Shown here piece by piece: positions 19,237 to 31,118 of a stretch of 64,000 nt of DNA. The translations under genes and the position numbers were made by a program. Source of the stretch: Burkholderiaceae bacterium (GTDB taxonomy: Bacteria > Pseudomonadota > Gammaproteobacteria > Burkholderiales > Burkholderiaceae_E); contig JADJVQ010000136.1 in NCBI GenBank assembly GCA_016710525.1, positions 61,731 through 125,730 of the forward strand, written 5' to 3'. Every line of letters starts with the position of its first letter. Position 1 is the first letter of the stretch. The notes under the pieces are model-generated. The model saw only the letters and a list, made by a program, of their open reading frames with translations. It did not search any database and had not been told where the DNA came from.

Positions 19237-20196
19237 GTGCGCTTTTTGGCCATGCCGGTCTCGTGCAGAACCGGCACGAGCTCGCCTTCGAGCTTCTTCA
19301 GGAACGCCTTGTAGTCGGCCCCATTGCGATAGACGGGCACGATGCCCAGGTTGGCGATCTGCGTCTGCACGCCCTTGTCGGCCATCACGTCGGCCAGCGC
19401 GGCCTCCATGCGCTGGCGGATCGAGGACTCGACGCCCGCCGGGAACGCGTAGCCGAAGGGACCGTTGGTGGTCGCTTCATAGCCGTTCTCGCGCAGCGTC
19501 TTGATGTTGGGGTAGTCGGGCCAGCGCTCGGGTCCGGCCGCGGCCAGCAGGCGCAGCTTGCCGCCCTCGATCTGCGGGCGCATCTCGGCAACCGTCTGGA
19601 TGACCGCATCGACGTGCCCGCCAACCGCCTGGGCGACCGATTCGACCCCGCCGCTGAACACGACCCAGCGAAACCGCGCCCCCGTGAGCTTGGCGAGCTG
19701 GAACATCGCGACCACATTGGTCACGTTGTTGGAGCCGTAGGTGACCAGGCGCTGCTTGCCGGTGGCGATCAGCTCTTCGAGGGTTTTGATCGGCGAGTTG
19801 GCCCCGACACCAACGCCGTAGCGCAGCGCCGCAACCTGCCCGAGCACGTCGAACGCCTCCCAGGGGTTGTACTTGACGTCCATCATGTTGGGCACGGTGA
19901 TGTGGCTGGAGATGGCCACCAGTCCCATCGTGCCCATCGGGCGCGGAAGTGGCCAGGGTCGAGGGGCCCAGCGCGCCCGCGCCGCCGACGACGTTCTTGA
20001 CGATGACCGTGGCCGACAGACGCTTCTCGAGTGCCTGCGCGATGATCCGCGCGGTCAGGTCGGTCGACGCACCGGGCGCGTTCGGATTGATCAGGGTGAT
20101 TTCGCGGCTGGGCCACTTGGCCTGGCCGAATGCGGCCGGGGCTGCGGCGCCAGCCGCCAGGGCTCCGCCCGCCCGAAGTACGGTTCTGCGATCCAT
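19233..20196 (-). CDS. tctC: Tripartite tricarboxylate transporter substrate-binding protein TctC, frameshifted
   Basis: The periplasmic receptor of the tctCBA unit, about 321 residues if repaired. The N-terminal signal (MDRRTVLRAGGALAAGAA, with a Tat-like RR) and the motifs EITLINPNAPG and GGAGALGPSTLATSAPDG are in one frame. From about 19937 down the protein continues in another frame with GLVAISSHITVPNMMD to the end. A lost AC dinucleotide in a CACACG context would restore DGHTMGLVAISS. Sequence error or recent inactivation. The family is clear; the ligand is not. The frameshift should not be taken as loss of the transporter without reads. Confidence 0.85.
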
Positions 20197-20366
20197 GGGT
20201 CGTGTCTCCTGCGGCCGTTGCCGGCGATCGGCCGGCCGCGTTTGTGATGATTGAGCGGCGAGCTTACTGGATCGGAGCGCGCCGAAGCAACGCGGGCCCC
20301 GCCGGAAGGTTCTGCCGGCAAAACCAGCCCGGGCAGGCGCCGGCAATTCGCCAATATTCGATGCCG

Positions 20367-20798
20367 CTATTGCAGCGGTTCTTTGCCGGCCTGTGGCATC
20401 GGAAACGAAAACACCTCGATTCCCTCGTCGGCCAGGGATTCGCTCTCCTGAGGCGTCGCCACGCCGCGAATGCCGCGCGCGGGCGCCTCCTGGTAGTGGA
20501 TGCGGCGCGCTTCTTCGGCGAATCGTTCGCCGACATCTTCGGTGTTCTCGCGGATGTGCCGAGCCATCTGCATCCACATCTGCTGCAGCTTCTGGGGCGA
20601 GGGCTGTCCCGACGGCGCCTCGGACGGCGCCGACGACAGATTGAGCCGGGGTGCGGAAAGCTTGCGGGTCACGCGGGCATTGCCGCACATCGGGCACTCG
20701 ACCATGCCGCCGGACTGCTGCGACTCGAACGCCTCGGTCGAGTCGAACCAGCCCTCGAAGACATGACCATGCTCACAGACGAGATCGAAAACCTTCAT
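20367..20798 (-). CDS. DUF1178 family protein
   Basis: A 143-residue cytosolic protein of the proteobacterial DUF1178 family. The N-terminus MKVFDLVCEHGHVFEGWF and the zinc-finger-like Cys pair CPMC-G, with C8 upstream, are diagnostic and suggest a metal site. The C-terminal region ARHIRENTEDVGERFAEEARRIHY is the other conserved block. The ATG at 20798 is the family start; in-frame upstream sequence is Arg-rich shadow. Function unknown. Confidence 0.88.
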   Translation of the reverse strand: MKVFDLVCEHGHVFEGWFDSTEAFESQQSGGMVECPMCGNARVTRKLSAPRLNLSSAPSEAPSGQPSPQKLQQMWMQMARHIRENTEDVGERFAEEARRIHYQEAPARGIRGVATPQESESLADEGIEVFSFPMPQAGKEPLQ

Positions 20799-20950
20799 GC
20801 TACCGATTGTACGTGCATCGGCACCAGGTCCGGCGCGTACTACAATCCGCCCCCTCCCCCTGCGCAGCCCCGCCAGCCCGCGCCTGCCACGGCGCAAGGC
20901 GGCATGTCCGCGAGAACACCACCGCCACTACCGAGTCCACCCCCATCGCC

Positions 20951-22123
20951 GTGAACGCCAAGACACGAGAGGCCCAGACGGTCTCCATCGAGCAGGCCAT
21001 CGCCCGCTTCGACGAGTATCACGACATCCTCGATGCGCGCAGTCCGGCCGAACATGCGCTGGACCATCTGCCTGGCGCGCTCAGTGCGCCGGTGCTCGAC
21101 GACGCCCAGCGCATCCGAGTCGGCACGCTGTACAAGCAAACCGGCGCCTTCGAGGCCAAGCGCCTGGGCGCCGCCCTGGTGTCGCGCAACATCGCGGACC
21201 TGCTCGAGGGCCCGCTGGCCGATCGGCCGCGCGACTGGCGCCCGCTGGTGTACTGCTGGCGCGGAGGCAATCGCTCGGGCGCCCTGGCCACGGTGATGGC
21301 TCGGATCGGCTGGCGCGTCGATGTGCTCGAGGGCGGGTATCGCGCGTTCCGCCGCCAGGTCATCGCCGACCTCGAGGCCTGGCCGGCCCAGCGACGCTTC
21401 CTGGTGGTGGCCGGACGTACCGGCAGCGGCAAGAGCCTGCTGCTCGAGCAGCTCGCGGCGCTTGGCGCGCAGGTCCTCGATCTGGAGGCACTGGCCCGCC
21501 ATCGCGGCTCGGTCCTGGGCCACCTGCCCGATGCGGCGCAGCCCTCGCAGAAACATTTCGAATCGCTGGTCTGGGACACCCTGCGGCGCAGCGACCCGGC
21601 CCGGCCGATCTTCGTCGAATCGGAAAGCCGCAAAGTGGGGCAATGCCAGGTGCCGCAGGCGTTGATCGAGGCGATCCGCGGCTCATCCGGGGTTTGCGTT
21701 CAGGCGCCGGACGCCGTGCGTTGCGAGCTGCTGATGCGCGACTACCGCCACTTCATCGATGAACCGGCACGGCTGATTGCCCGCCTGCAGGCGCTGGTCC
21801 CCCACCACGGACATGCCCGCATCGGCGAATGGACGGCGATGGCGCAGGCCGGCCGCTGGCCCGAACTGGTGCAGTCGCTGCTGGACGATCACTACGACCC
21901 GGCCTATCTGGCTTCGATGGCGCGCAATTTCTCGCGGCTGGCGAGCTTCGCGCAGATCGAGATCAGGGGTGCGCAGCCCCACGACCTGGCCGAAGCCGCC
22001 CGGCAGACGCTGGCGGCGACGGCGACAGAGGTAGCAAGGGCGACAGAGCTACCAAGGGCGACAGAAGCGGCAACGGCGACAGAGGCGGCAGTTGCGCCGC
22101 GGACGCCGCAGAGCCCCGACTGA
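20951..22123 (+). CDS. mnmH: tRNA 2-selenouridine synthase (MnmH/SelU)
   Basis: A two-domain enzyme that replaces sulfur with selenium at the wobble 2-thiouridine of tRNAs through a geranylated intermediate. The N-terminal rhodanese domain carries the active Cys C102 in VYCWRGGNRSGA. The C-terminal P-loop domain has Walker A GRTGSGKS (about 155-162). Length is about 390 residues from a GTG at 20951, which is the first start that gives the family N-terminus; no good ribosome site is visible. The last 25 residues are an ATE-rich repeat encoded by an 18-bp tandem repeat and are not part of the conserved fold. No selD is in the window. Confidence 0.88.
   Translation: MNAKTREAQTVSIEQAIARFDEYHDILDARSPAEHALDHLPGALSAPVLDDAQRIRVGTLYKQTGAFEAKRLGAALVSRNIADLLEGPLADRPRDWRPLVYCWRGGNRSGALATVMARIGWRVDVLEGGYRAFRRQVIADLEAWPAQRRFLVVAGRTGSGKSLLLEQLAALGAQVLDLEALARHRGSVLGHLPDAAQPSQKHFESLVWDTLRRSDPARPIFVESESRKVGQCQVPQALIEAIRGSSGVCVQAPDAVRCELLMRDYRHFIDEPARLIARLQALVPHHGHARIGEWTAMAQAGRWPELVQSLLDDHYDPAYLASMARNFSRLASFAQIEIRGAQPHDLAEAARQTLAATATEVARATELPRATEAATATEAAVAPRTPQSPD
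22022..22093 (+). repeat. 18-bp tandem repeat (four units) in the 3' end of mnmH
   Basis: Four consecutive 18-base units each beginning GCGACAGA start at 22022, 22040, 22058 and 22076. The period is a multiple of three, so the repeat encodes six-residue units ATE-VAR, ATE-LPR, ATE-AAT and ATE-AAV at the C-terminus of MnmH. Confidence 0.85.
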
Positions 22124-22165
22124 AAGCCAGCCGATCGCTTGTCGCGTCGATCGCACTCCTGGCGG

Positions 22166-24091
22166 TCAGCGCGGCTCTTGCGCCTTCTCGGTGATCTTCG
22201 GCTCGAACTTGGTGATTTTCGCGCGCGACTTCAGGCTGTCGAGATAACTGGTGAAGTCCTGCTGCGACGCCGTCTGAACCAGTTGCGACTCGTACTGCGG
22301 GCGCTGCTTGGCGATCGTCTCGGCCGTGGGCGCCGTCGCCTTGAGCACCTGATACAGGCCATAGCTGCCATCCGACAGTGACACACCCACCCAGGACGGC
22401 AGCTTGGCCGCCGGCGCGCGGTAAACCGGCTCCAGCGCATCCGGGGGAATCTGCGGCGCGCCGCTGCGGGCCACTTTGCGCACTTCGGACAGTCCGGCAC
22501 CCGCGGCCTCCCCGCCCTGCAGGGCCTTCAGGCGCACTTCGCCGGCCTCGCGGGCGAGCCGCCGCGACTCCTGGGCGGTAAAGCGGGTCAGCACATCGGC
22601 ACGGACCGTTTCGAAGGGCTTCTTCTGCGCAGGGAAGTGCTCGACGATGCGCGCCGACACCAGGGTGTTGCCGCCGATCTCGACCGCTTCGGTGTTGCGC
22701 TTGCTCTTGATCGAGTCCGGTGCGAACAGGGCCGCCAGCAGCTTCGGATGGGTCAGCGCCGGCTTTTGCGCTCCGCCACCCGCAGGCATCCGCTCGAGCG
22801 CGTCGACCGTCTGGATGGTGAGCTTGAAGCGCTCGGCAGCCGGTTTGAGGCTGTCGGACTGCTCGTAGACCAGGTTGGTGAATGCTTCGGCCGCTTCGGT
22901 AAAGCGCTTGCCGGCCTGCTGCCGCTTGAGTTCGGTCTCGATCGCCGCCCGAACCGTCTCGAAGGGCTTTTCGGCGCCCGCCTGGATGGCGGTCAGCTTG
23001 ATCACGTGAAAACCGAATTCGGATTCGACCGGATCGCTGATGTCGCCCACCTTCATCGCGAACGCCGCATCGGCGAACGACTTGACCATGCTCTCGCGGG
23101 TGAACAAGCCCAGGTCGCCGCCCTGTGCCGCCGAGCCCGGATCCTGAGACTGCGCCTTGGCGAGCGCGGCGAATTCGGCCGCACTGCGTGCCTGAGCCGC
23201 CAGAGCCTTGGCCTTTTCGAGAGCGGCTTTGCGCTGTTCGTCGTTGGCGCCCGGTTCCACCTTGATCAGGATGTGACTGGCCTGGCGCTGTTCGGGCGTC
23301 GCGTAACGCGCCTTGTTCTGGGTGTAGTAGCCGCGCAGTTCGTCCTCGGAGAGCGCAACCTGCTTGGCCAGTTCGTCGGCGCTGAGCATCAGGTATTCGA
23401 TCTTCGCGGATTCGCGGGTCTCGAACTCTCGTGTGTTGTCGGTATAGAACTTCTTCAGTTGCTCGTCGCTGACTTTGACCTTGTCGATGAAGTCTGCCGG
23501 CTTGATCACCAGTTCGCGGACCTCGCGGGTTTCTTCCTGCACCAGGATCAGCCGGGTCACGACAGCCTTGGGCATGAAGGCCGACTGGCTGGCCGCATCG
23601 GGCAGGATCTGCATCGTCAGGTCGCGGCGCAGCTGGTTCTCGAACAGGCCCTCGTTCAGGCCCTGCGCCTTGAGCAGCATCTGGTAGCGCTCCATGTCGA
23701 AGCGGCCATCGGGCCCTTTGAGGCCGGGAATCTCGAGAATGCTGCTGCGCAGTTTGCTGTCGCTGACCACCAGATGCCGCTCGGCCGACTCGATCTGAAG
23801 CACCCGCTGCGAGATCAGCCCGTCGAGCACTTCGTTGCGCGCCGCCGGCGTATCGAGCATCCGGGCATCGACCTGATCGCCGAGCACCTGACGCAGCTGA
23901 TCGAGCTGGCGGCGCAGCGCCTGGTCGAATTCCTGTCGGGTGACCTTGACCCCGCCGACCTTGGCGACGCTGTCGTCGTCGGACAGGAAGCTGTCGTACC
24001 CCGACACGCCGAAGAACACGAACGCGGGGAAGATCAGCAGCAGCAGGATGAACTGCAGGATGCGCTGGTGTTTGCGGATGGAATCAAACAT
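22166..24091 (-). CDS. ppiD: Periplasmic folding chaperone PpiD (SurA N-domain / parvulin)
   Basis: A 641-residue membrane-anchored periplasmic chaperone. The N-terminus MFDSIRKHQRILQFILLLLI carries the single anchor helix (about residues 12-30). A SurA-like chaperone domain follows, then a parvulin domain at about 270-370 (ASHILIKVEPG, AQGGDLGLF and FGFHVIKL) and a second C-terminal chaperone-like part. Its position downstream of lon-hupB-tRNA-Val-tRNA-Asp matches the ppiD location in enteric and betaproteobacterial genomes, except that two foreign-strand genes intervene. It converges on mnmH. Confidence 0.92.
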   Translation of the reverse strand: MFDSIRKHQRILQFILLLLIFPAFVFFGVSGYDSFLSDDDSVAKVGGVKVTRQEFDQALRRQLDQLRQVLGDQVDARMLDTPAARNEVLDGLISQRVLQIESAERHLVVSDSKLRSSILEIPGLKGPDGRFDMERYQMLLKAQGLNEGLFENQLRRDLTMQILPDAASQSAFMPKAVVTRLILVQEETREVRELVIKPADFIDKVKVSDEQLKKFYTDNTREFETRESAKIEYLMLSADELAKQVALSEDELRGYYTQNKARYATPEQRQASHILIKVEPGANDEQRKAALEKAKALAAQARSAAEFAALAKAQSQDPGSAAQGGDLGLFTRESMVKSFADAAFAMKVGDISDPVESEFGFHVIKLTAIQAGAEKPFETVRAAIETELKRQQAGKRFTEAAEAFTNLVYEQSDSLKPAAERFKLTIQTVDALERMPAGGGAQKPALTHPKLLAALFAPDSIKSKRNTEAVEIGGNTLVSARIVEHFPAQKKPFETVRADVLTRFTAQESRRLAREAGEVRLKALQGGEAAGAGLSEVRKVARSGAPQIPPDALEPVYRAPAAKLPSWVGVSLSDGSYGLYQVLKATAPTAETIAKQRPQYESQLVQTASQQDFTSYLDSLKSRAKITKFEPKITEKAQEPR

Positions 24092-24540
24092 GGTGCTCGC
24101 GGGGGTCTGTGGCCATACGGCGCCCGGGCGCGACGCAGGGCGCCATCATCGGGACGAAGCCGCGAATCTTACCGCAGCTGATGGCCAGGTTCGCATGCAT
24201 CAGAGGATCGGCCTGCCGAGGGGTCCGGCCGGCCAGGGCGAGGCCCTGCCGGGCTGCCGGGCGCCGGGGCGCGTCGGGCGCGCTGCGGCCCCGGGTGCCG
24301 GGACTCTATTCTGGACGCACTTCGGGACGCGCTTCTGGACGCACTTCGGATCCGGACCCACACCCGCCCGCACTCCGGCGGCGCCCCCGGCGCATCGGGT
24401 ACATTGGCAGCACGACCATCCGCCCGAGGAGCACGCGTGCCAACCCACCCCCGATGCCAGTTCAAATCCCGCCCAGTCGCCCCGTCGGCGCCGCCAGCGC
24501 CGCGCCATGCGGCGCTACCTGCGCTCGCCGGAGGCCGGAC

Positions 24541-25404
24541 ATGAGCGCGGAGACCGAAGCACGTTTGTCTGCCACGACGAACCCCGCCCTGCTCGCGCGC
24601 GGACGCGTCAGCGGGAAAGTCGCGATCGTCACCGGCGCCGGCAGCGGCATCGGCGCGGCCAGCGCGCGATCCCTCGCCCGCGAGGGTGCCCGCGTAGTCT
24701 GCACGGACCTGGACGAGGCGCGCGGCCAGGCGGTTGCCGCCGAGATCGTGCGCGCAGGCGGCGAGTCCTTTTTCAGTGTCCACGACGTGGTCGACGAGGC
24801 CCATTGGGAACGGGTGATGCAGACCGCTCTCGACCGCTTCGGCGCGGTGCACGTGCTGGTGAACAACGCCGGCATCGCACCGGCAGGCGGCGGCGGCCCC
24901 ATCGAAGGCAAGACGCTGGCCAACTGGCGACGCACGCTGGCGGTCGACCTGGACAGCGTCTTCCTGGGCTGCAAGCACGGCATCCTCGCGATCCGGCAGA
25001 CCACGCAGAGCGCCGGCAGTGGTTCGATCATCAACATCTCGTCGATTCTCGGCCTGGTCGGCCAGCCCAACGCCTCCGACTACTGCGCGGCCAAGGGGGG
25101 CGTGCGCCTGCTCACCAAGACGGCCGCGCTCGAATGCGCCGCCGCCGGCTACCGGATCCGCGTGAATTCGGTGCATCCTGGCTACATCGATACCCCGCTG
25201 GTGCGCGGCGCGATGGAGCGGCGCAGTGTCAACCTCAGCGTCAGCGTGTCCGAAGCCGAGCAGCTGCTGGTGGCACAGCATCCGATCGGGCGTCTCGGGG
25301 TGGCCGACGAGATCGCGCAGACCGTGCTGTTCCTGGCCTCGGACGAATCCTCGTTCACCACCGGGGCCGAGCTGGTCGTCGACGGCGGTTACACCGCCCG
25401 CTGA
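24541..25404 (+). CDS. SDR-family NAD(P)-dependent oxidoreductase
   Basis: A classical short-chain dehydrogenase of 287 residues. The cofactor loop TGAGSGIG, NNAG motif, Ser in INISS and the catalytic Y181-x3-K185 in DYCAAKGG are all present. The D after beta-strand 2 (VCTDLDE) suggests NAD preference. The ATG at 24541 starts a short unconserved N-terminal extension before the Rossmann fold. It lies on the strand opposite to ppiD and hupB together with the ParA-like gene. It resembles 3-alpha/3-beta/7-alpha-hydroxysteroid and cyclopentanol dehydrogenases, but no substrate can be assigned. Confidence 0.87.
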   Translation: MSAETEARLSATTNPALLARGRVSGKVAIVTGAGSGIGAASARSLAREGARVVCTDLDEARGQAVAAEIVRAGGESFFSVHDVVDEAHWERVMQTALDRFGAVHVLVNNAGIAPAGGGGPIEGKTLANWRRTLAVDLDSVFLGCKHGILAIRQTTQSAGSGSIINISSILGLVGQPNASDYCAAKGGVRLLTKTAALECAAAGYRIRVNSVHPGYIDTPLVRGAMERRSVNLSVSVSEAEQLLVAQHPIGRLGVADEIAQTVLFLASDESSFTTGAELVVDGGYTAR

Positions 25405-25516
25405 CCGCCAGGCCGCTACGGCACCCGGCACATCATTTGCTTTACCCGACGGGGCAGGCGCCGCCTGCCCCGAAAAAGTATCGTTCACTCCAGTCACCCC
25501 CAGCAGGACAAACCCC

Positions 25517-26224
25517 ATGAGCTCCCTGAATCTGATCGGCGGCGAAAAAGGCGGCGTCGGCAAATCCGTCGTGGCCCGCGCGCTCGCGCAATACTTCATC
25601 GACGCGGGCCGGCCCTTCACCGGCTTCGACACCGACCGGTCGCACACCTCGTTCACCCGCTTCTATGCCGACTACGCCTCGCCGGTCATCGTCGACAGCT
25701 ACGAGAGTCTGGACAGCATCGCGAGCGTGTTCGAAGAAGACCCGGGCGAGGGCCCGCGCAAGAGCGTGATCGTCGACCTCGCCGCCCAGACCGCGGCGCC
25801 GCTGGCGCGCTGGGTCAAGGACTCCGACCTTCTGACGGTCATGGACGAACTGGGGGTCACGGTCAACTTCTGGCACGTGGCCGATGCCGGCCAGGACTCG
25901 GTGGACCTGCTGCAGCGCCTGATCGACACCTATGGCGCAGGGCCCAACTATTTCGTGGTCCGCAACCTCGGGCGCGGCGGCGACTTTTCGCAGCTGGACG
26001 CGTCACCGGCGCTCAAGCACGCGCTCGACCTGGGCGCGCGAGTCGTCACGCTGGCCCAGCTGCACGAGGGCAGCATGCGCAAGATCGATCGGGCCAATGC
26101 CAGCTTCTGGGCTGCGATCCACACGCGCGGCGGAGCCGACGCACTGGGCATGCTCGAGCGCCAGCGCGTCAAGACCTGGCTGAAGGCCGCATACCAGGCC
26201 TTCGACAGCCTGCCGGTGGGCTGA
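25517..26224 (+). CDS. ParA/TraL-like P-loop ATPase
   Basis: A 235-residue MinD/ParA-superfamily protein. The deviant Walker A is E-KGGVGKSV near the N-terminus (about residues 10-18), with the ParA-type signature lysine before the loop. Switch regions are GFDTDRSHTSFTRFY and VIVDLAAQTAAPL. The C-terminal part is helical with a conserved-looking HEGSMRKIDRANASFWAAI. There is no DNA-binding domain, no parB and no parS-like repeat nearby. The fold is closest to plasmid TraL/MobD-type ATPases and small uncharacterised chromosomal ATPases. Role unknown. It ends in a strong terminator just before tRNA-Asp. Confidence 0.75.
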   Translation: MSSLNLIGGEKGGVGKSVVARALAQYFIDAGRPFTGFDTDRSHTSFTRFYADYASPVIVDSYESLDSIASVFEEDPGEGPRKSVIVDLAAQTAAPLARWVKDSDLLTVMDELGVTVNFWHVADAGQDSVDLLQRLIDTYGAGPNYFVVRNLGRGGDFSQLDASPALKHALDLGARVVTLAQLHEGSMRKIDRANASFWAAIHTRGGADALGMLERQRVKTWLKAAYQAFDSLPVG

Positions 26225-26276
26225 CGCAACGACGGGCGTTCGCGGCGCGACGGGCGCTTGCCCGCCGCGCAATAGA

Positions 26277-26313
26277 AAAAGCCGCTGAGGTACCAGGACG
26301 CTCAACGGCTTTT
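26277..26313. terminator. Bidirectional terminator between the ParA-like gene and tRNA-Asp
   Basis: AAAAGCCGCTGAG (26277-26289) pairs with CTCAACGGCTTTT (26301-26313) with one mismatch (G-T as RNA) around an 11-base loop. T-rich tails occur on both sides, TTTTCGTTTTC rightwards and TTTTTCTATT leftwards, so it can end both the ParA-like transcript and the hupB-tRNA transcript. Confidence 0.85.
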
Positions 26314-26321
26314 CGTTTTCT

Positions 26322-26398
26322 TGGCGGAGTGGACGGGACTCGAACCCGCGACCCCCGGCGTGACAGGCCGGTATTCTAACCGACTGAACTACCACTCC
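26322..26398 (-). tRNA. tRNA-Asp (GTC)
   Basis: Complement strand folds as a 77-base tRNA with acceptor stem GGAGTGG/CCACTCC, discriminator G and encoded CCA. The anticodon loop reads CTGTCAC, giving anticodon GTC (Asp). The T-loop GGTTCGAGTCC is intact. It follows tRNA-Val in the hupB transcript direction. Confidence 0.97.
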
Positions 26399-26456
26399 TG
26401 ATTCAGTGCAGCGCTGCCTTGCTGCTTCGCTTCATGTGCTGCCAGGTCAGTGATTC

Positions 26457-26532
26457 TGGTGGGTGCTGAGAGGTTCGAACTCCCGACCTACGCCTTGTAA
26501 GGGCGCCGCTCTACCAACTGAGCTAAGCACCC
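26457..26532 (-). tRNA. tRNA-Val (TAC)
   Basis: Complement strand folds as a 76-base tRNA with acceptor stem GGGTGCT/AGCACCC, discriminator A and encoded CCA. The anticodon loop CTTACAA gives TAC (Val). The D-loop TAGCTCAGTTGGTAGAGC and the T-loop GTTCGAACC are canonical. Confidence 0.97.
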
Positions 26533-26650
26533 CTTCTTGGTAGACACCACCTTGCTGCCACTAACCACTCAAGCGACACACGTGTCACAAGCGAGATTTA
26601 GATTATACATGCTTTTTTGAGAAAGGCGAATCAAGGGCTCCCTGAGGATT

Positions 26651-26923
26651 TCAGTTGAGCGCGTCCTTGAGGCCCTTGCCAGGACGAAACTTCGGAACCT
26701 TGGCTGACTTGATCTTGATGGACGCGCCGGTGCGCGGATTGCGTCCGGTGCGAGCGGCACGTTTCCCGACGACGAAGGTGCCGAAGCCCACGAGCGTGAC
26801 GGTGCCGCCTTTTTTGAGCGTAGTCTTGATCGCACCCACAAGCGAATCGAGCGCCCGCCCGGCGGCTGCCTTGGAAATGTCAGCCTGCTTGGCAATGTGG
26901 TCGATCAAATCAGTTTTGTTCAC
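26651..26923 (-). CDS. hupB: DNA-binding protein HU-beta
   Basis: The 90-residue nucleoid protein HU. The N-terminal helices (MNKTDLIDHIAKQADISKAA), the GFGTF turn and the DNA-binding arm motif GRNPRTG with the following IKIKSAKVPKFRPGK are all present at the expected positions. The start is a GTG (26921-26923) preceded by a GAGGGGG ribosome site. It follows lon, as in many proteobacteria, but a perfect inverted repeat lies in the 234-base gap, so it may have its own transcript. Confidence 0.96.
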   Translation of the reverse strand: MNKTDLIDHIAKQADISKAAAGRALDSLVGAIKTTLKKGGTVTLVGFGTFVVGKRAARTGRNPRTGASIKIKSAKVPKFRPGKGLKDALN

Positions 26924-27043
26924 TAGGACCCCCTCAGTTCGGTCTCTTGAGTTTTGGGAAGGCGCACGCGGTTCGAGCCGCGTGGCTCAGGAAAAATGGA
27001 TGTTTGGGGAATGGGGCGAAATCAGCCGATGTCCACCCCATTA

Positions 27044-27086
27044 AATCGCCCGGAAAGCCTTGTGTCAAGCGGCTTTCCGGGCGATT
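27044..27086. repeat. Perfect 16-bp inverted repeat between lon and hupB
   Basis: AATCGCCCGGAAAGCC (27044-27059) is followed after 11 bases by its exact complement (27071-27086). On the lon strand the hairpin is followed by TAATGGGG, with no T-tract, so it is a possible rho-independent-like terminator, processing site or mRNA-stabilising hairpin rather than a standard terminator. Confidence 0.75.
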
Positions 27087-27157
27087 GACCTCGCATCGCG
27101 AGGCGAGTTTCAAGCGTCTTTTGACGCGGGCTGTCAAGCCTTTGTCACCGCCATGAC

Positions 27158-29595
<2,438 letters not shown>

Positions 29596-29625
29596 CAGGT
29601 TCTCCGGGGTTGGACCAGTACCGGG

Positions 29626-29654
29626 ACATGGGGCCCGGTGGCGAAGATTTCAAG
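29626..29654 (-). promoter_or_regulatory. Sigma-32 (heat-shock) promoter of lon
   Basis: On the complement strand CTTGAAA is followed 14 bases later by CCCCATGT, an essentially exact match to the RpoH consensus. Its -10 element lies 30 bases from the lon ATG, so a start site near 29618 would give a short leader. It makes lon transcribable separately from clpX. Confidence 0.8.
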
Positions 29655-29798
29655 AAGAATACGCTCAATCGCCGCCCGGCAAGCGCCAAACAAGCCGGGC
29701 AAAAAGGGCCATTGAACAGAGCGGGCGAGCCTGGGGCTGCCGGGCTCGAGGCATGACGCCCGATCGGGCGCATGGCGCGGCGAGCGACAGGCGGCGGG

Positions 29799-31067
<1,269 letters not shown>

Positions 31068-31118
31068 TCACTCCTGCGGGCCGGCCGGCGGGCGCGCGCG
31101 CGTGTGCGCCCGGGAGGC

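Noticed and set aside
22022..22093. Possible CRISPR-like array
   Set aside because: Units are only 18 bases, directly adjoining with no spacers, and in frame in mnmH, so it is a coding minisatellite.
24541..26224. Integrative element at tRNA-Asp
   Set aside because: No integrase, no direct repeat of the tRNA 3' end and no transfer genes were found, so only an inserted pair of genes is claimed.
26965..26984. Hairpin CACGCGG/CCGCGTG upstream of hupB
   Set aside because: Short 7-bp stem with no T-tract on either side, so not called a terminator or attenuator.
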